Positions 33,601 to 41,068 are shown, counted from the stretch's first letter. The stretch: 44,423 nucleotides of DNA from Luteolibacter sp. (GCA_030696085.1 JAUYNL010000017.1:1-44423), one strand, 5' to 3'. Notes: generated from the sequence alone by a model not told the origin. Program-made: numbers and translations.

Positions 33601-35378
33601 GTACCGGACCGGTGTTGCTCGATGCCCGCACACCACCGGATGCGCCCACGTTGAAACGCCTGCGCTCCGAGACCGAGGCTGGCGGTAATATTTGGCTGCG
33701 CGGCTTGGACAAGGATTCCGTCCGCAACGTCGCCGTGCTGTTGCCATGGGTTCCGGGGTTCACCGATTTACCCAAGGATGTCTTGGGGGCGACTCGCCGT
33801 GACAGCACCACCAGCATTCTGGCAGGGATCGGCAGCGGAGACCTCTATTGGGCGCGCGGCGGTGGCGGCGGCAAGGCGACCACGCCGCTTGGTGGTCCCG
33901 TCGTGGTGCCGCCCAATCATGATGCGGCGGTGCAACTTACCGAGCCGGCTCTGCTGTTGGCTGTGCCAGTGGGCATGGGCTGCGTCTTGATCGATCAGTT
34001 TGCATGGGATACGGCGCTGGCTGCGGAAACCGAGCGCTGCACCCGTTTGGTGAGCGCTCTCGCCCGGAATCTGGGCGCTGGTTTCAACTCACCTGCCGAT
34101 GCTTCGCAACGATATCGCTTCACCAGCCTGGATCTCAGCCAGCATGCCAACCGCGGTTACATGGACAAGGTCGCCAACGACGGCAAGGGCGGCTGGACCG
34201 ACCAAGGGGAACAGGACATGCGTTTTTTCCTGATCAACCACACCGGTGAGGTCGGCGGCATGGCGGTTGCCGTATCACCTTTTCCCACGGAAGTCTCTTT
34301 TCATGGAATTCCCTATCGACTGATCGACCCGAAGTCTTCCGGCAGCAAATCCAGCGATGCCGTCTTGGTCTTGCGTGGTGCCGGAAATGACCTGAAATGT
34401 CCCGCCGAAGTTCGAGGAATCCGTGTGGGGAAATCCGCAAGCCGCATCTGGTTCCTCCACACCGCCGTTGGTGTTGCGGGTTGCGGTGATGGCGCGACGA
34501 TCGCCCGCTACGAAATGGTTTTCACCGATGGCACACGCGCCGTGGTGCCGGTGCGTCTGGGCCAGGAAATCGGTGACTGGTGCAAACCGAAACCACTTCC
34601 CGGCGCACAGGTCGCCTGGACTGGAAGCAACGCCAAAACTCCGTTGCTTGGCATCTTCACCATGGCGTGGGACAATCCATCACCCTCCAAAACCATTGCT
34701 TCCATTGATGTGATCGGCAATCTTGCGGAGACCCAGCTGGTGCTTTTTGGCATCACTCTCGGCGAGGAATCCGGAGCGAATGGCCGCACGGTCGCCGCAT
34801 GGGATTGCGGACGTTTCACGGCGGGCCAGGTGCCTTCAAGCGTCGGCACCGGCTCCTTGGACGGCACTGGTAAGATTGTCACCCTTGGCAACCGTTCGGC
34901 ACTGCGTTTTGCGGGCGGTCAGAATCTAACCGGCCAACTCAACGCGGGTCCTTTGGCGGATGGGAAGCCGATGGCTGTTGAAGTTGAGGTCTCGCTGGAC
35001 GGTCCGCCCGGAGATTACTGCGGCGGCTTGTTTGAAGCAGGTTCTTACATGAACTCGGGAATGCGCATGACGGTCGGCCGTGACCTTCGCGTTTCCGTGG
35101 AAAACTGGGCCGGGCCGGGTGCGCCAAATGCAAGCAACCTCAAATCCCTAAATCCGCTGTCCATTGGACGTTTGACAACCGTGCGGTTCGAGCACACCGG
35201 CAAGGAGGCCCGCCTGCTCATCGACGGTCAATTGCAGGAAGTCAAAGCCTGCTCTCCACCCAAGGCCTACAAAGGGGGCATTCGCATCGGTCTCGCCGCC
35301 GGGAAGAACTATTTCCTCAACGGCGTGATTGCGGGCATTCGAGTGCTGGCATTGGAAGGTCCACCATCGTCGCCTTGA
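30672..35378 (+). CDS. giant secreted glycoside hydrolase family 2 enzyme with C-terminal LamG domain
   Basis: The 1568-residue protein has an N-terminal signal (basic n-region to residue 16, hydrophobic 'LMTAAAFIFGCCLALG'). A GH2 sugar-binding jelly roll (about 50-230), an Ig-like domain (about 235-335) and a TIM barrel (about 338-640) follow, with both catalytic motifs intact: acid/base E459 in 'MWSLANETMW' and nucleophile E558 in 'PLVIGEFYA'. The middle part has further Ig-like and glutamine-amidotransferase-like folds. The last 130 residues look like a LamG domain ('PGDYCGGLFEAGS', 'TTVRFEHTGKEARLLIDGQ'). The exact activity (beta-galactosidase, glucuronidase or mannosidase) cannot be fixed. 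It is convergent with the next gene and separated from the LamG-SGNH gene by 23 bases, so a plus-strand operon from 24617 is likely. In contrast to 1501-5784, this relative looks catalytically competent. Confidence 0.85.
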   Translation: MAEKNHPFQHTRSFLRGCPSALMTAAAFIFGCCLALGADAPNAAADSRDVLVRQGTRHVLDLGGTWEARAATFPVTWPPPGDGWKPQVVPHSETALIDSDEIGPYFPQLAKVVDAQGKSLKPDKAAAWFRRHFTLASPPTGMRALLRCDGIAWRSDVFVNGRPVGSSVLGLVANVHDVTSALRKGDNELAIGVSGRVALWNQEKGCFAAPIAGVMPGIYDRVRLEFVPETRIDDVFVRTSVVRRRLEIDVELVNLGRQARTVTPRATIIDPLGTAQIECGAPAVAIPAGGRVKTTLGADWLAEHLWSHGAPNLHVARVDLVSGGTLIDAVDQTFGYREFTAKGRDFMLNGRRQVLLRNSWLSTAGSPRERMLNQVHGETTHYNSIRLHLGFNNPHVMQQADSTGIMIIPEFWAWYDNSDTRFPIAKAEHWLPNAAETMRRVVRRHRNHPSVVMWSLANETMWDSTTPERMAVCEKLVNTVRAEDPTRLLQGDAEITWGDRLDITNIHYPEGDITNELGTRYNNSGWIVPNQLDWLKKDGSNHSWRANFVWDRPLVIGEFYARDGDEPERYTSYAGDASYDRTLWRWQDLGGKGALMPKGGPWIDMVKMTCDHYRAAGVAGLNPWTGIGAQTMPPFLVAPLDHFPNAFGGESSPRRFVVINDHFTSYNDIHVQAGLLIDGREVWSERHIPANVNPGESKQLTISIRPPPVTTRQHGRLIVRLCWMRGPEPYELNRHEEDLWIMPRPSLAGADAGAVALIDRADGVTARALATLGLKVVPGRGDDAALAGKRLLVIGEGAASQADLSAAARFAGNGGQVLVLHQTELPAFVPFQPEIDVHHAASFSWRQATHPALEGLDDGQLRFWRPNHLVVTETFVRPSVGAAASVTACGGRYGMHWSPLIDLRHGKGALAFCQYPLAERVGEEPAAGTMLANAVRSALSVKAAKPAMAMRLAPGVDKEARSVLAATLVRTSDGLTGTGPVLLDARTPPDAPTLKRLRSETEAGGNIWLRGLDKDSVRNVAVLLPWVPGFTDLPKDVLGATRRDSTTSILAGIGSGDLYWARGGGGGKATTPLGGPVVVPPNHDAAVQLTEPALLLAVPVGMGCVLIDQFAWDTALAAETERCTRLVSALARNLGAGFNSPADASQRYRFTSLDLSQHANRGYMDKVANDGKGGWTDQGEQDMRFFLINHTGEVGGMAVAVSPFPTEVSFHGIPYRLIDPKSSGSKSSDAVLVLRGAGNDLKCPAEVRGIRVGKSASRIWFLHTAVGVAGCGDGATIARYEMVFTDGTRAVVPVRLGQEIGDWCKPKPLPGAQVAWTGSNAKTPLLGIFTMAWDNPSPSKTIASIDVIGNLAETQLVLFGITLGEESGANGRTVAAWDCGRFTAGQVPSSVGTGSLDGTGKIVTLGNRSALRFAGGQNLTGQLNAGPLADGKPMAVEVEVSLDGPPGDYCGGLFEAGSYMNSGMRMTVGRDLRVSVENWAGPGAPNASNLKSLNPLSIGRLTTVRFEHTGKEARLLIDGQLQEVKACSPPKAYKGGIRIGLAAGKNYFLNGVIAGIRVLALEGPPSSP

Positions 35379-35392
35379 CCCTTGATGTGTCC

Positions 35393-35415
35393 GGTTTGAT
35401 CCCTGTTTGCAAACC
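35393..35415. terminator. weak candidate terminator between convergent genes
   Basis: GGTTTG (35393-35398) can pair with CAAACC (35410-35415), and a 10-base palindrome GTTTGCAAAC overlaps the right arm. It lies between the stops at 35378 and 35426. The stem is short and there is no T-run. Confidence 0.3.
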
Positions 35416-35425
35416 TGCTGGCTTG

Positions 35426-36796
35426 TCACCGTCGTGACTCCAGCATGTCGGCGCTGCCCTCGCCGTGACTCAAGACACCCAGCGGCAGGGTGATGGATGG
35501 TGCGAAGGATGGATTCTGTTTGGCCTTTCCTTCCCAGCCGATGCACTCCCAGACCTTGCCTTTCTCGGCGTGCAAGTGGTCGATCCAACGACGCAGCACG
35601 CCTTGGGCGATCTCCGGATGGTCATGCTGTAAAATCGAAACAAGCCAGCCCGTGGGAGTATGCCAGTATGCCCCGTTCTGATAGCGGTTTTTCTCAGTGA
35701 CCGTGCGCTCCCATACCGCAGTCGCCGAGAAATCGTAGGGAAGAGGAACGTGCCGCAGAGCTCCCTCGAATTCGATGTCTCCTTTCTCAAGCGCCCGCAC
35801 GATGGTCTGGAGCATGCGGGTTTTCTCCTCGCCCACGAGCACGCCGATGTAAACGGCATAGATGCTGCCCCATACGTCCGCTTGCCCCGAGATCCCGGTA
35901 GATGCTTTCAACCATCCATCGTGCCGACCATCGTCCTTGAAAATCGGCATGATGTTGGAACGAATGGTATTTGCGATATCGGTGAAGTGTTTGACATCCC
36001 CGGCATTTTCCAGACGCGCGGCGAGCCCGGACAGTTGAAGCGCGGCGCGATAGCGGATCAGGGAAGCCATCAACAGATCCCCGGTCATCTGGATCGAGTC
36101 GCAGAAAATGAATCCGACCGCCCTGCGCTCCAAAGTGGTATGAACCAGTTCTGTCTTCGCATCGACCTCCGGCACTTCGAACGCCAGCTTCAGCCGGTCA
36201 TAAACCGATTTTCCCTTCACTTCCTTGTTCAGAAGCGTTTTGGCATCACCGGTCCTGGAAAGCATCTGGGCCAGCCAGATCACATCAAACTGGTTGTTGC
36301 TCGCCGGGCGGAATCCCCAGGCTCCCTTCATATTCGCGTTGGGATCATAGGTGCCTGGAAAATAGACCGGCGAACCATCAACATTGATATGGTCGGGTAT
36401 CGCGTTGGCAGGAACTATCACCTGATGTCCCAGATCTTGCGGGTCATCGCCGTTCTGTGATTCCAAGATGAGTTGAAGATGCCGGTTGCCATCCTCACGG
36501 CTGATCAATCCGCTCGAATAGTTCATGGTGAAATCCTGCACCCAGATCGCCGGATACCCGCCGGGCGTGATCGCCGTGAAGCCAAGCGTGTTGGTTTTGC
36601 CATCACAGATCGCCCCTGGCGGGACACTACAGGATTTGAGTGTCGAGTTCGAGAGATCACGCAGGAACGCGAGTGTGCCGGGGGAGAGTGAATTCACGGT
36701 CTTTTCCCTTCCGCTTGGTGCTGGCATCTGGGCGCTCAGACTTGAGAACCCGAGAGCAAATGAGAGACCAAGGAGACGCTTGATGGGCTTTAGCAT
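35426..36796 (-). CDS. secreted (alpha/alpha)6-barrel glycosidase-like protein, family not recognised
   Basis: The 456-residue protein has a signal peptide (1-22, LLGLSFALGFSSLSAQ). Its helical, aromatic-rich body reads like a six-hairpin glycosidase. 'GYPAIWVQDFTMNY' (80-93) resembles the R/W-x-x-D entrance segment of such enzymes, and 'NGAYWHTPTGWLVSIL' near the C-terminus is a typical active-site helix of the fold. Acidic candidates for catalysis are the Asp in WVQDF and acids of the 'WECIGWEGKAKQNPS' region; none can be assigned with confidence. I do not recognise a CAZy family. It is monocistronic on the minus strand; the upstream region contains a T8G9 homopolymer junction 47-63 bases from its start. 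Confidence 0.6.
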   Translation of the reverse strand: MLKPIKRLLGLSFALGFSSLSAQMPAPSGREKTVNSLSPGTLAFLRDLSNSTLKSCSVPPGAICDGKTNTLGFTAITPGGYPAIWVQDFTMNYSSGLISREDGNRHLQLILESQNGDDPQDLGHQVIVPANAIPDHINVDGSPVYFPGTYDPNANMKGAWGFRPASNNQFDVIWLAQMLSRTGDAKTLLNKEVKGKSVYDRLKLAFEVPEVDAKTELVHTTLERRAVGFIFCDSIQMTGDLLMASLIRYRAALQLSGLAARLENAGDVKHFTDIANTIRSNIMPIFKDDGRHDGWLKASTGISGQADVWGSIYAVYIGVLVGEEKTRMLQTIVRALEKGDIEFEGALRHVPLPYDFSATAVWERTVTEKNRYQNGAYWHTPTGWLVSILQHDHPEIAQGVLRRWIDHLHAEKGKVWECIGWEGKAKQNPSFAPSITLPLGVLSHGEGSADMLESRR

Positions 36797-36842
36797 GACG
36801 ACTGAACGCTTATTTTAGAAAACACAGCCCGTCAAAAGCATA

Positions 36843-36859
36843 TTTTTTTTGGGGGGGGG
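36843..36859. repeat. homopolymer junction T8G9
   Basis: Eight T followed by nine G lie in the promoter region of the minus-strand gene starting at 36796. Such tracts vary in length by slippage; they are also prone to sequencing error. Confidence 0.85.
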
Positions 36860-36994
36860 AGGTTCTGTAATTCTGGTGACACAGTGTGACACTCCCGCAG
36901 ATCGAACGGAGGTGATGTTTTCATCATTGGGATCCGCTGAGACGGGATGTGTGCATTATCAGGTCTGGCATTGTCGTCTTTGCCTGCGTCATTA

Positions 36995-37011
36995 TTGAGA
37001 AGCATTCTCAA
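36995..37011. promoter_or_regulatory. 17-base perfect hairpin/dyad upstream of sigma factor 2
   Basis: TTGAGAAGCATTCTCAA forms a 7-bp stem with a 3-base loop, about 170 bases before the sigma start. It may be an operator or a hairpin for an upstream transcript. No copy was seen upstream of the sigma paralogue. Confidence 0.35.
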
Positions 37012-37137
37012 CTATATCCGATTGATTTGACAAGCGGATCGATTTTTCTTTTTCACACCGTTTTGGTGGCTTATTCCATTTCTTTCCGTCCGCATTTGGT
37101 TCAGATGGCCAAACTCATGGGAAAATGGGGTATTTTT

Positions 37138-37143
37138 TGCTAC
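37138..37143 (+). promoter_or_regulatory. TGCTAC promoter-like element upstream of sigma factor 2
   Basis: GGGAAAA, a spacer and TTTTTTGCTACAG end 37 bases before the ATG at 37180, the same spacing as in the paralogue (5978 to 6015). The flanking leader sequences are otherwise dissimilar, which makes the shared element stand out. Confidence 0.45.
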
Positions 37144-37179
37144 AGTTTTGACCTCTGTGGCCATAGCAACTGTGGAACG

Positions 37180-37734
37180 ATGTTAAAAAAGAACACCAAG
37201 GCCGAAAAACACGCCGCCTCTGATGCCGAGCATCTGGCCGCCGTGCAGGCTTTGTTCGTGGATTATCTGCCTGCGGTCCGCTCCTTGGTGCTGGCTTTGT
37301 GGCCGGATTTTGACGGAGCCAATGACATTATTCAGGAAACTTTTCTTACTGTGACGCGCAAGGCTGCTGATTTCAAATTGGGCAGCGACTTTGCCGCGTG
37401 GGCGGCCACCATTGCCCGCTACAAGGTCAAGGAGGCATGGAAAACGAAACATCGCACTTTCGAGGCGATATCGCCCGAGGTCATCGAGTCCCTCATGTCC
37501 AGCAGACCCGAGGGGGAGCACAGGCAGGTCGAGCTCGCTGCCTTGACCGAATGTATGCGGCGGCTATCGCCCAAGGCATGCGCGATTGTGGAGATGCGTT
37601 ACGAACAATCCCACAGCCTCATGGAAATTGGAACCCGGATTGGGTGGACAGCCGGATCAGTGCATGTCGCCCTGTCACGCGCCAGAATGTTGCTGCGCGA
37701 TTGCATCAATTCCAAAGTCGCCCAAAGCCAATAA
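37180..37734 (+). CDS. sigma-70 family RNA polymerase sigma factor, Rhodopirellula/Verrucomicrobium ECF-like type (copy 2)
   Basis: This 184-residue paralogue of the sigma factor at 6015 has exactly the same length and aligns without gaps. Region 2 includes 'LFVDYLPAVRSLVLALWPDF' and 'DIIQETFLTVTRKA'. Region 4 includes 'RLSPKACAIVEMRYEQSHSL' and the recognition helix 'TAGSVHVALSRARMLL', identical to copy 1 in this helix. An identical recognition helix predicts overlapping -35 specificity, so cross-talk is possible. I chose the ATG at 37180 because similarity begins there; 77 more codons are open upstream without similarity. The FecR-LamG partner gene begins 17 bases after the stop. Confidence 0.92.
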   Translation: MLKKNTKAEKHAASDAEHLAAVQALFVDYLPAVRSLVLALWPDFDGANDIIQETFLTVTRKAADFKLGSDFAAWAATIARYKVKEAWKTKHRTFEAISPEVIESLMSSRPEGEHRQVELAALTECMRRLSPKACAIVEMRYEQSHSLMEIGTRIGWTAGSVHVALSRARMLLRDCINSKVAQSQ

Positions 37735-37742
37735 ACCAAGAA

Positions 37743-37747
37743 AGGAG
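37743..37747 (+). promoter_or_regulatory. Shine-Dalgarno site deciding the start of the second FecR-LamG gene
   Basis: AGGAG ends 4 bases before the ATG at 37752, the same sequence and spacing as before 6586. It rules out the much longer reading frame that opens inside the sigma gene. Confidence 0.75.
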
Positions 37748-37751
37748 CGCC

Positions 37752-39410
37752 ATGATGGATCAACACAGATTGGAAGTGCTGCTAGGTCGTTATTTCGACC
37801 AGGTCCTGACACCCCAACAGCGGGAGCAATTGGAGGCGCGACTGGAATCCTCATCCCAGGCTCGTGCCGCGTTCTGGGAGTATGCCCGCATCCATGGTTT
37901 GATTTGGGAACTGGGCCAGCAACGCAATGGCGAGAAACTCATGGCGGCCTCTTTTTCAGACGGGGATACGGAAAGTGAAAATGACCCGGAACAGATCGCT
38001 AGGATGTTTCAAGAGGAGCCGCCGGATGAGCCGCGGGTCCGGGCAGGCTCCAAGTTGTATGGCGTGCTCATGGCTATCGCCGCATGTCTGGCATTGCTGT
38101 TTGTCGCCGATCGTCTGAACGAGCCGACGAGTCCGGGTGTTTCCGCCACCCACGAAATGGTATCGAAAGCGGTGGCGGTGGTGACCGGTGCGGTGAATGT
38201 GGAATGTGGCGGGACGCAAGTTTCCTACGCGGTGGGGGCGACACTCAATCCCGGAAGCATTCATCTTCGGAGTGGAATCCTGCAGATCGACTTTTACAGC
38301 GGTGCGCGGGTGATTCTGGAGGGACCGGTGAATTTGAAAATCGTATCAACCATGGAAGTCGAATGCGATTCCGGCAAGTTGAGCGCTGATGTGCCTCTCC
38401 AGGCGCGTGGCTTCAGAATCAACACGCCCCGGATGGATGTGGTGGATCTTGGAACTTCGTTCGGTGTGAATGTCAATCCCAAGCAGTTGGAGGTACATGT
38501 GTTCAATGGGGAAGTGGAATTGCATAATACAAAAGGCAAAGTCAGAAGCTTGTATGAGGGGCAGGCTGAAGCCATGGATGATGACGGCAAAACCAGAAGT
38601 TTCGCTTCCCTTCCCGGAAATTTTTCCAGATCGGAGAACTTGCAGGAACTGTTTGAGACAAACTACCGCGAACGGCACCAGCGGTGGCGCCAGGCGGGTG
38701 AGGTGCTCAATCAGGATCCATCGTTGCTTTTCCGGTTCGATTTTGAAGAGCGCAATCCAAAGGAAAACATCCTTCAAAACAAGACGATGAGCCAGACGCC
38801 CGCGAGCGCTGGTGTCGTTGTGGGTGGGACTTGGTCGGAGGGGCGTTGGACTGGAAAGTCCGCCCTTGCGTTTTCTGCCGTCAGCGACAGGATCCGCTTG
38901 TCCATTCCCGGACAGCAGGAAGCCGTAACATTCGCCGCGTGGGTCAGGGTTAATGGGACTGAGCGACTGTACAATGCTCTTTTCATGACGGACGACTATT
39001 TCCCGGGTGCCTTGCACTGGCAGCTCAATCGCGAGGGGCGTGTCCTGTTGGGTATCTGCCCTCCCGACGGGATGTATGCGGATTTCTTCAGTTCAAAAGC
39101 AATCACGCGGGACTTGCATGGCCAGTGGATCCACCTGGCGGTCGTGTATGATGTTCGTTCTCAGCAAGTGCGCCACTACCTGAATGGGGCCATTACGTCG
39201 CAGGAAAAGGTGCCGTTCTACCAACCCGTCAGGCTTGGAAAGGCCGAACTTGGCAACTGGAATCCGGGAACGCACCATCTTCGGCATCCCGTTGATGCGG
39301 AACCGAGACCCATCAGGAATTTCAACGGTAGTATGGATGAATTCGCGTTCTTCACCCGCGCTCTGAGTGATGAGGAAATCCACCAACTTTATCTTTCAGG
39401 CTCTCCCTAG
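37752..39410 (+). CDS. membrane-anchored FecR-LamG protein, predicted anti-sigma/sensor partner of sigma factor 2
   Basis: The 552-residue paralogue of 6586-8265 has the same order: cytoplasmic N-terminus ('LLGRYFDQVLTPQQREQLE'), one membrane span (about 102-119, KLYGVLMAIAACLALLFV), FecR domain ('FRINTPRMDVVDLGTSFGV', 'VHVFNGEVEL', 'LYEGQAEA') and LamG domain ('TFAAWVRVNGTERLYNALFM', 'GQWIHLAVVYD', 'GSMDEFAFFTRALSDEEI'). The cytoplasmic linker (about 60-100) is the most divergent part, where partner specificity could lie. ATG codons at 37752 and 37755 are both possible; the Shine-Dalgarno spacing suits the first. The next gene, a fucosidase, starts 101 bases downstream with a hairpin between. 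The sensor role is inferred from FecR biology and the LamG fold. Confidence 0.88.
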   Translation: MMDQHRLEVLLGRYFDQVLTPQQREQLEARLESSSQARAAFWEYARIHGLIWELGQQRNGEKLMAASFSDGDTESENDPEQIARMFQEEPPDEPRVRAGSKLYGVLMAIAACLALLFVADRLNEPTSPGVSATHEMVSKAVAVVTGAVNVECGGTQVSYAVGATLNPGSIHLRSGILQIDFYSGARVILEGPVNLKIVSTMEVECDSGKLSADVPLQARGFRINTPRMDVVDLGTSFGVNVNPKQLEVHVFNGEVELHNTKGKVRSLYEGQAEAMDDDGKTRSFASLPGNFSRSENLQELFETNYRERHQRWRQAGEVLNQDPSLLFRFDFEERNPKENILQNKTMSQTPASAGVVVGGTWSEGRWTGKSALAFSAVSDRIRLSIPGQQEAVTFAAWVRVNGTERLYNALFMTDDYFPGALHWQLNREGRVLLGICPPDGMYADFFSSKAITRDLHGQWIHLAVVYDVRSQQVRHYLNGAITSQEKVPFYQPVRLGKAELGNWNPGTHHLRHPVDAEPRPIRNFNGSMDEFAFFTRALSDEEIHQLYLSGSP

Positions 39411-39435
39411 AATGTCATCCGATCTACTTCCCGAG

Positions 39436-39459
39436 CCTGCCGTGATGTATGGCGGCAGG
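39436..39459 (+). terminator. hairpin between FecR-LamG gene 2 and the fucosidase
   Basis: CCTGCCG (39436-39442) and CGGCAGG (39453-39459) form a perfect GC-rich 7-bp stem with a 10-base loop. There is no T-run. It could be an attenuating or processing hairpin separating expression of the regulators from the catabolic genes. Confidence 0.4.
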
Positions 39460-39511
39460 AAATCGGAAGCATTGGATCAGGAAATGGTTCCAACACTACT
39501 TGAAAAATCAA

Positions 39512-40945
39512 ATGCCAACTCATGATGTGAATATTTGGGAGCCGCCCCTCCATGGATTCAGTCGCCGTCACATTCTCGGAATGGGAGCCTCTGTGATGGC
39601 GGGGGCGCTTTCCGCTCCCAAGCTATCGGCAACGGCCTCCTGCGATCCCGGAAAACCCTTGCTGGAAATGGCCCCCCGTTTTGGGGATGACCGCGACTGG
39701 TGGTTCGAGCGCCGCTTCGGAATGTTCGTGCATTGGGGGCTATACTCCATCAATGGATGGCATGAGCAGGAACAATGGCGGCGCAAAGTTCCACGTTCCG
39801 AATATGGCAAACTGAAAGACCGATGGAATCCGGTGAAGTTCGATCCCGAGGCATGGCTCGATCATGCCGAAGCCGCCGGCATGGGTTACATTTGTCTGAC
39901 CACGAAACATCATGACGGATTTTGCCTCTTTGAATCGAAGGAAACCGATTTTCACTCGGTGAACTCTCCTTATGGCAAGGATGTCGTGGGTAAACTCGCC
40001 CAGGCATGTCAGAAACGCGGGTTCCCGCTCTGCTTGTACTATTCGATTGTCGATTGGCATCACCCGAACTATCCGAATCAGGGACGCCACCACGAGCTGG
40101 CGGTCCAGCCGGGTGATGCGCCTGATTGGGAAAAATACCTCGAATTCGTCCGCCGCCAGATCCGCGAGCTTTGCACGAACTATGGTGAAATACACGGCAT
40201 CTGGTGGGATATGAATGTTCCGGAACACCAGGATGCCTCGATCAATGGCATGATCCGGCAACTCCAACCCAAGGCCGTTATCAATGACCGGGGTTTCGAT
40301 GCGGGTGACTTCGGGACGCCGGAGCGGGATTATGTGAAGGATGGAGAACTGCTGCCTTGCTTCAGCAAGCGCACCGAAGCATGCCAGTCCGTTGGCGAAC
40401 AGAGCTGGGGATTTCGTATGAATGAGGACTACTATAGCGACCGCCATCTGATTCGCAGCATTTCAAAATACCGCACCCGGGATGCGAACTATCTTCTCAA
40501 TGTCGGTCCTGCTGCCGATGGCACCATTCCTTCACAGCAAACTGAAATCCTGCACCGCATCGGAGCATGGTATCAGAAGATCGCGCCGTCTCTAGCTACC
40601 CCCTGTCCGGGTATTGTCGGAATCCCAGGTGTTTTCGTAACCCGTGACCGCAATACGCTCTACGTTCACCTCGTTTCCGAACTAACGGAGGACGCGGTCG
40701 AATTGCGCCCGCTCACCGAGTTACCCCGCAAGGCAACGTTGCTCAATGACGGGCGTCCCCTGATCTGCACCAATGAGATAGTCCCGGCCAACCATGCGGA
40801 AGGGAAGGGGTGGTTGCGAGTACGCAACCTCCCTGTGAATCAAATGTCGAATACAGTAATGGTTCTGAAACTGGAGTTCGACTCCCTTTCGGACTGTGCG
40901 ACGGATGCGGAGAAAGCCGATCCCGGGGCGATCAATCGACGTTGA
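39512..40945 (+). CDS. Tat-exported alpha-L-fucosidase, glycoside hydrolase family 29
   Basis: The 477-residue protein begins with an N-region and a twin-arginine motif 'FSRRHILGMGASVMAGALSA' (16-35). The GH29 barrel has 'RRFGMFVHWGLYSINGW' (67-83), 'TTKHHDGFCLFES' (131-143), 'YYSIVDWHHPNY' and the predicted nucleophile D233 in 'HGIWWDMNV'. The C-terminal domain is a beta-sandwich. I chose the ATG at 39512 because it places the Tat motif near the N-terminus; an ATG at 39449 would add 21 basic residues and start inside a hairpin. It leads a run with NagB- and NagA-like genes, so its natural substrate may be fucose linked to N-acetylglucosamine; that is inference. It differs from the fucosidase at 10689 in export route and catalytic loop. 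Confidence 0.9.
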   Translation: MPTHDVNIWEPPLHGFSRRHILGMGASVMAGALSAPKLSATASCDPGKPLLEMAPRFGDDRDWWFERRFGMFVHWGLYSINGWHEQEQWRRKVPRSEYGKLKDRWNPVKFDPEAWLDHAEAAGMGYICLTTKHHDGFCLFESKETDFHSVNSPYGKDVVGKLAQACQKRGFPLCLYYSIVDWHHPNYPNQGRHHELAVQPGDAPDWEKYLEFVRRQIRELCTNYGEIHGIWWDMNVPEHQDASINGMIRQLQPKAVINDRGFDAGDFGTPERDYVKDGELLPCFSKRTEACQSVGEQSWGFRMNEDYYSDRHLIRSISKYRTRDANYLLNVGPAADGTIPSQQTEILHRIGAWYQKIAPSLATPCPGIVGIPGVFVTRDRNTLYVHLVSELTEDAVELRPLTELPRKATLLNDGRPLICTNEIVPANHAEGKGWLRVRNLPVNQMSNTVMVLKLEFDSLSDCATDAEKADPGAINRR

Positions 40946-41068
40946 ACCTAAGGCAGGGACAACCGGTCGCGAATTCTGTTGCCATGGCGGATCCCGAATG
41001 ATGAAACCATGCGAATACCTGATGATCCTGACATACGAAAAACATCACAATCCACCCATACACGAAAA

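Larger units (their letters stand above)
36797..37179. other. 383-base divergent intergenic region
   Basis: This separates the alpha/alpha-barrel gene (minus) from sigma factor 2 (plus). It contains a T8G9 tract (36843-36859), a small dyad ACACAGTGT near 36880, a perfect 7-bp hairpin TTGAGAA/TTCTCAA (36995-37011) and the TTTTTTGCTAC element ending at 37143. The sigma reading frame is open back to 36949, but similarity to the paralogue begins only at 37180, so I treat this as non-coding. Confidence 0.6.

Noticed and set aside
36949..37179. N-terminal extension of sigma factor 2 by 77 residues
   Set aside because: The extension has no counterpart in the paralogue, includes a hydrophobic Cys-rich stretch unlike sigma factors, and would bury the promoter-like element inside the gene.
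37398..37751. Long N-terminal extension of the second FecR-LamG frame into the sigma gene
   Set aside because: The Shine-Dalgarno site and the match to the paralogue both place the start at 37752.
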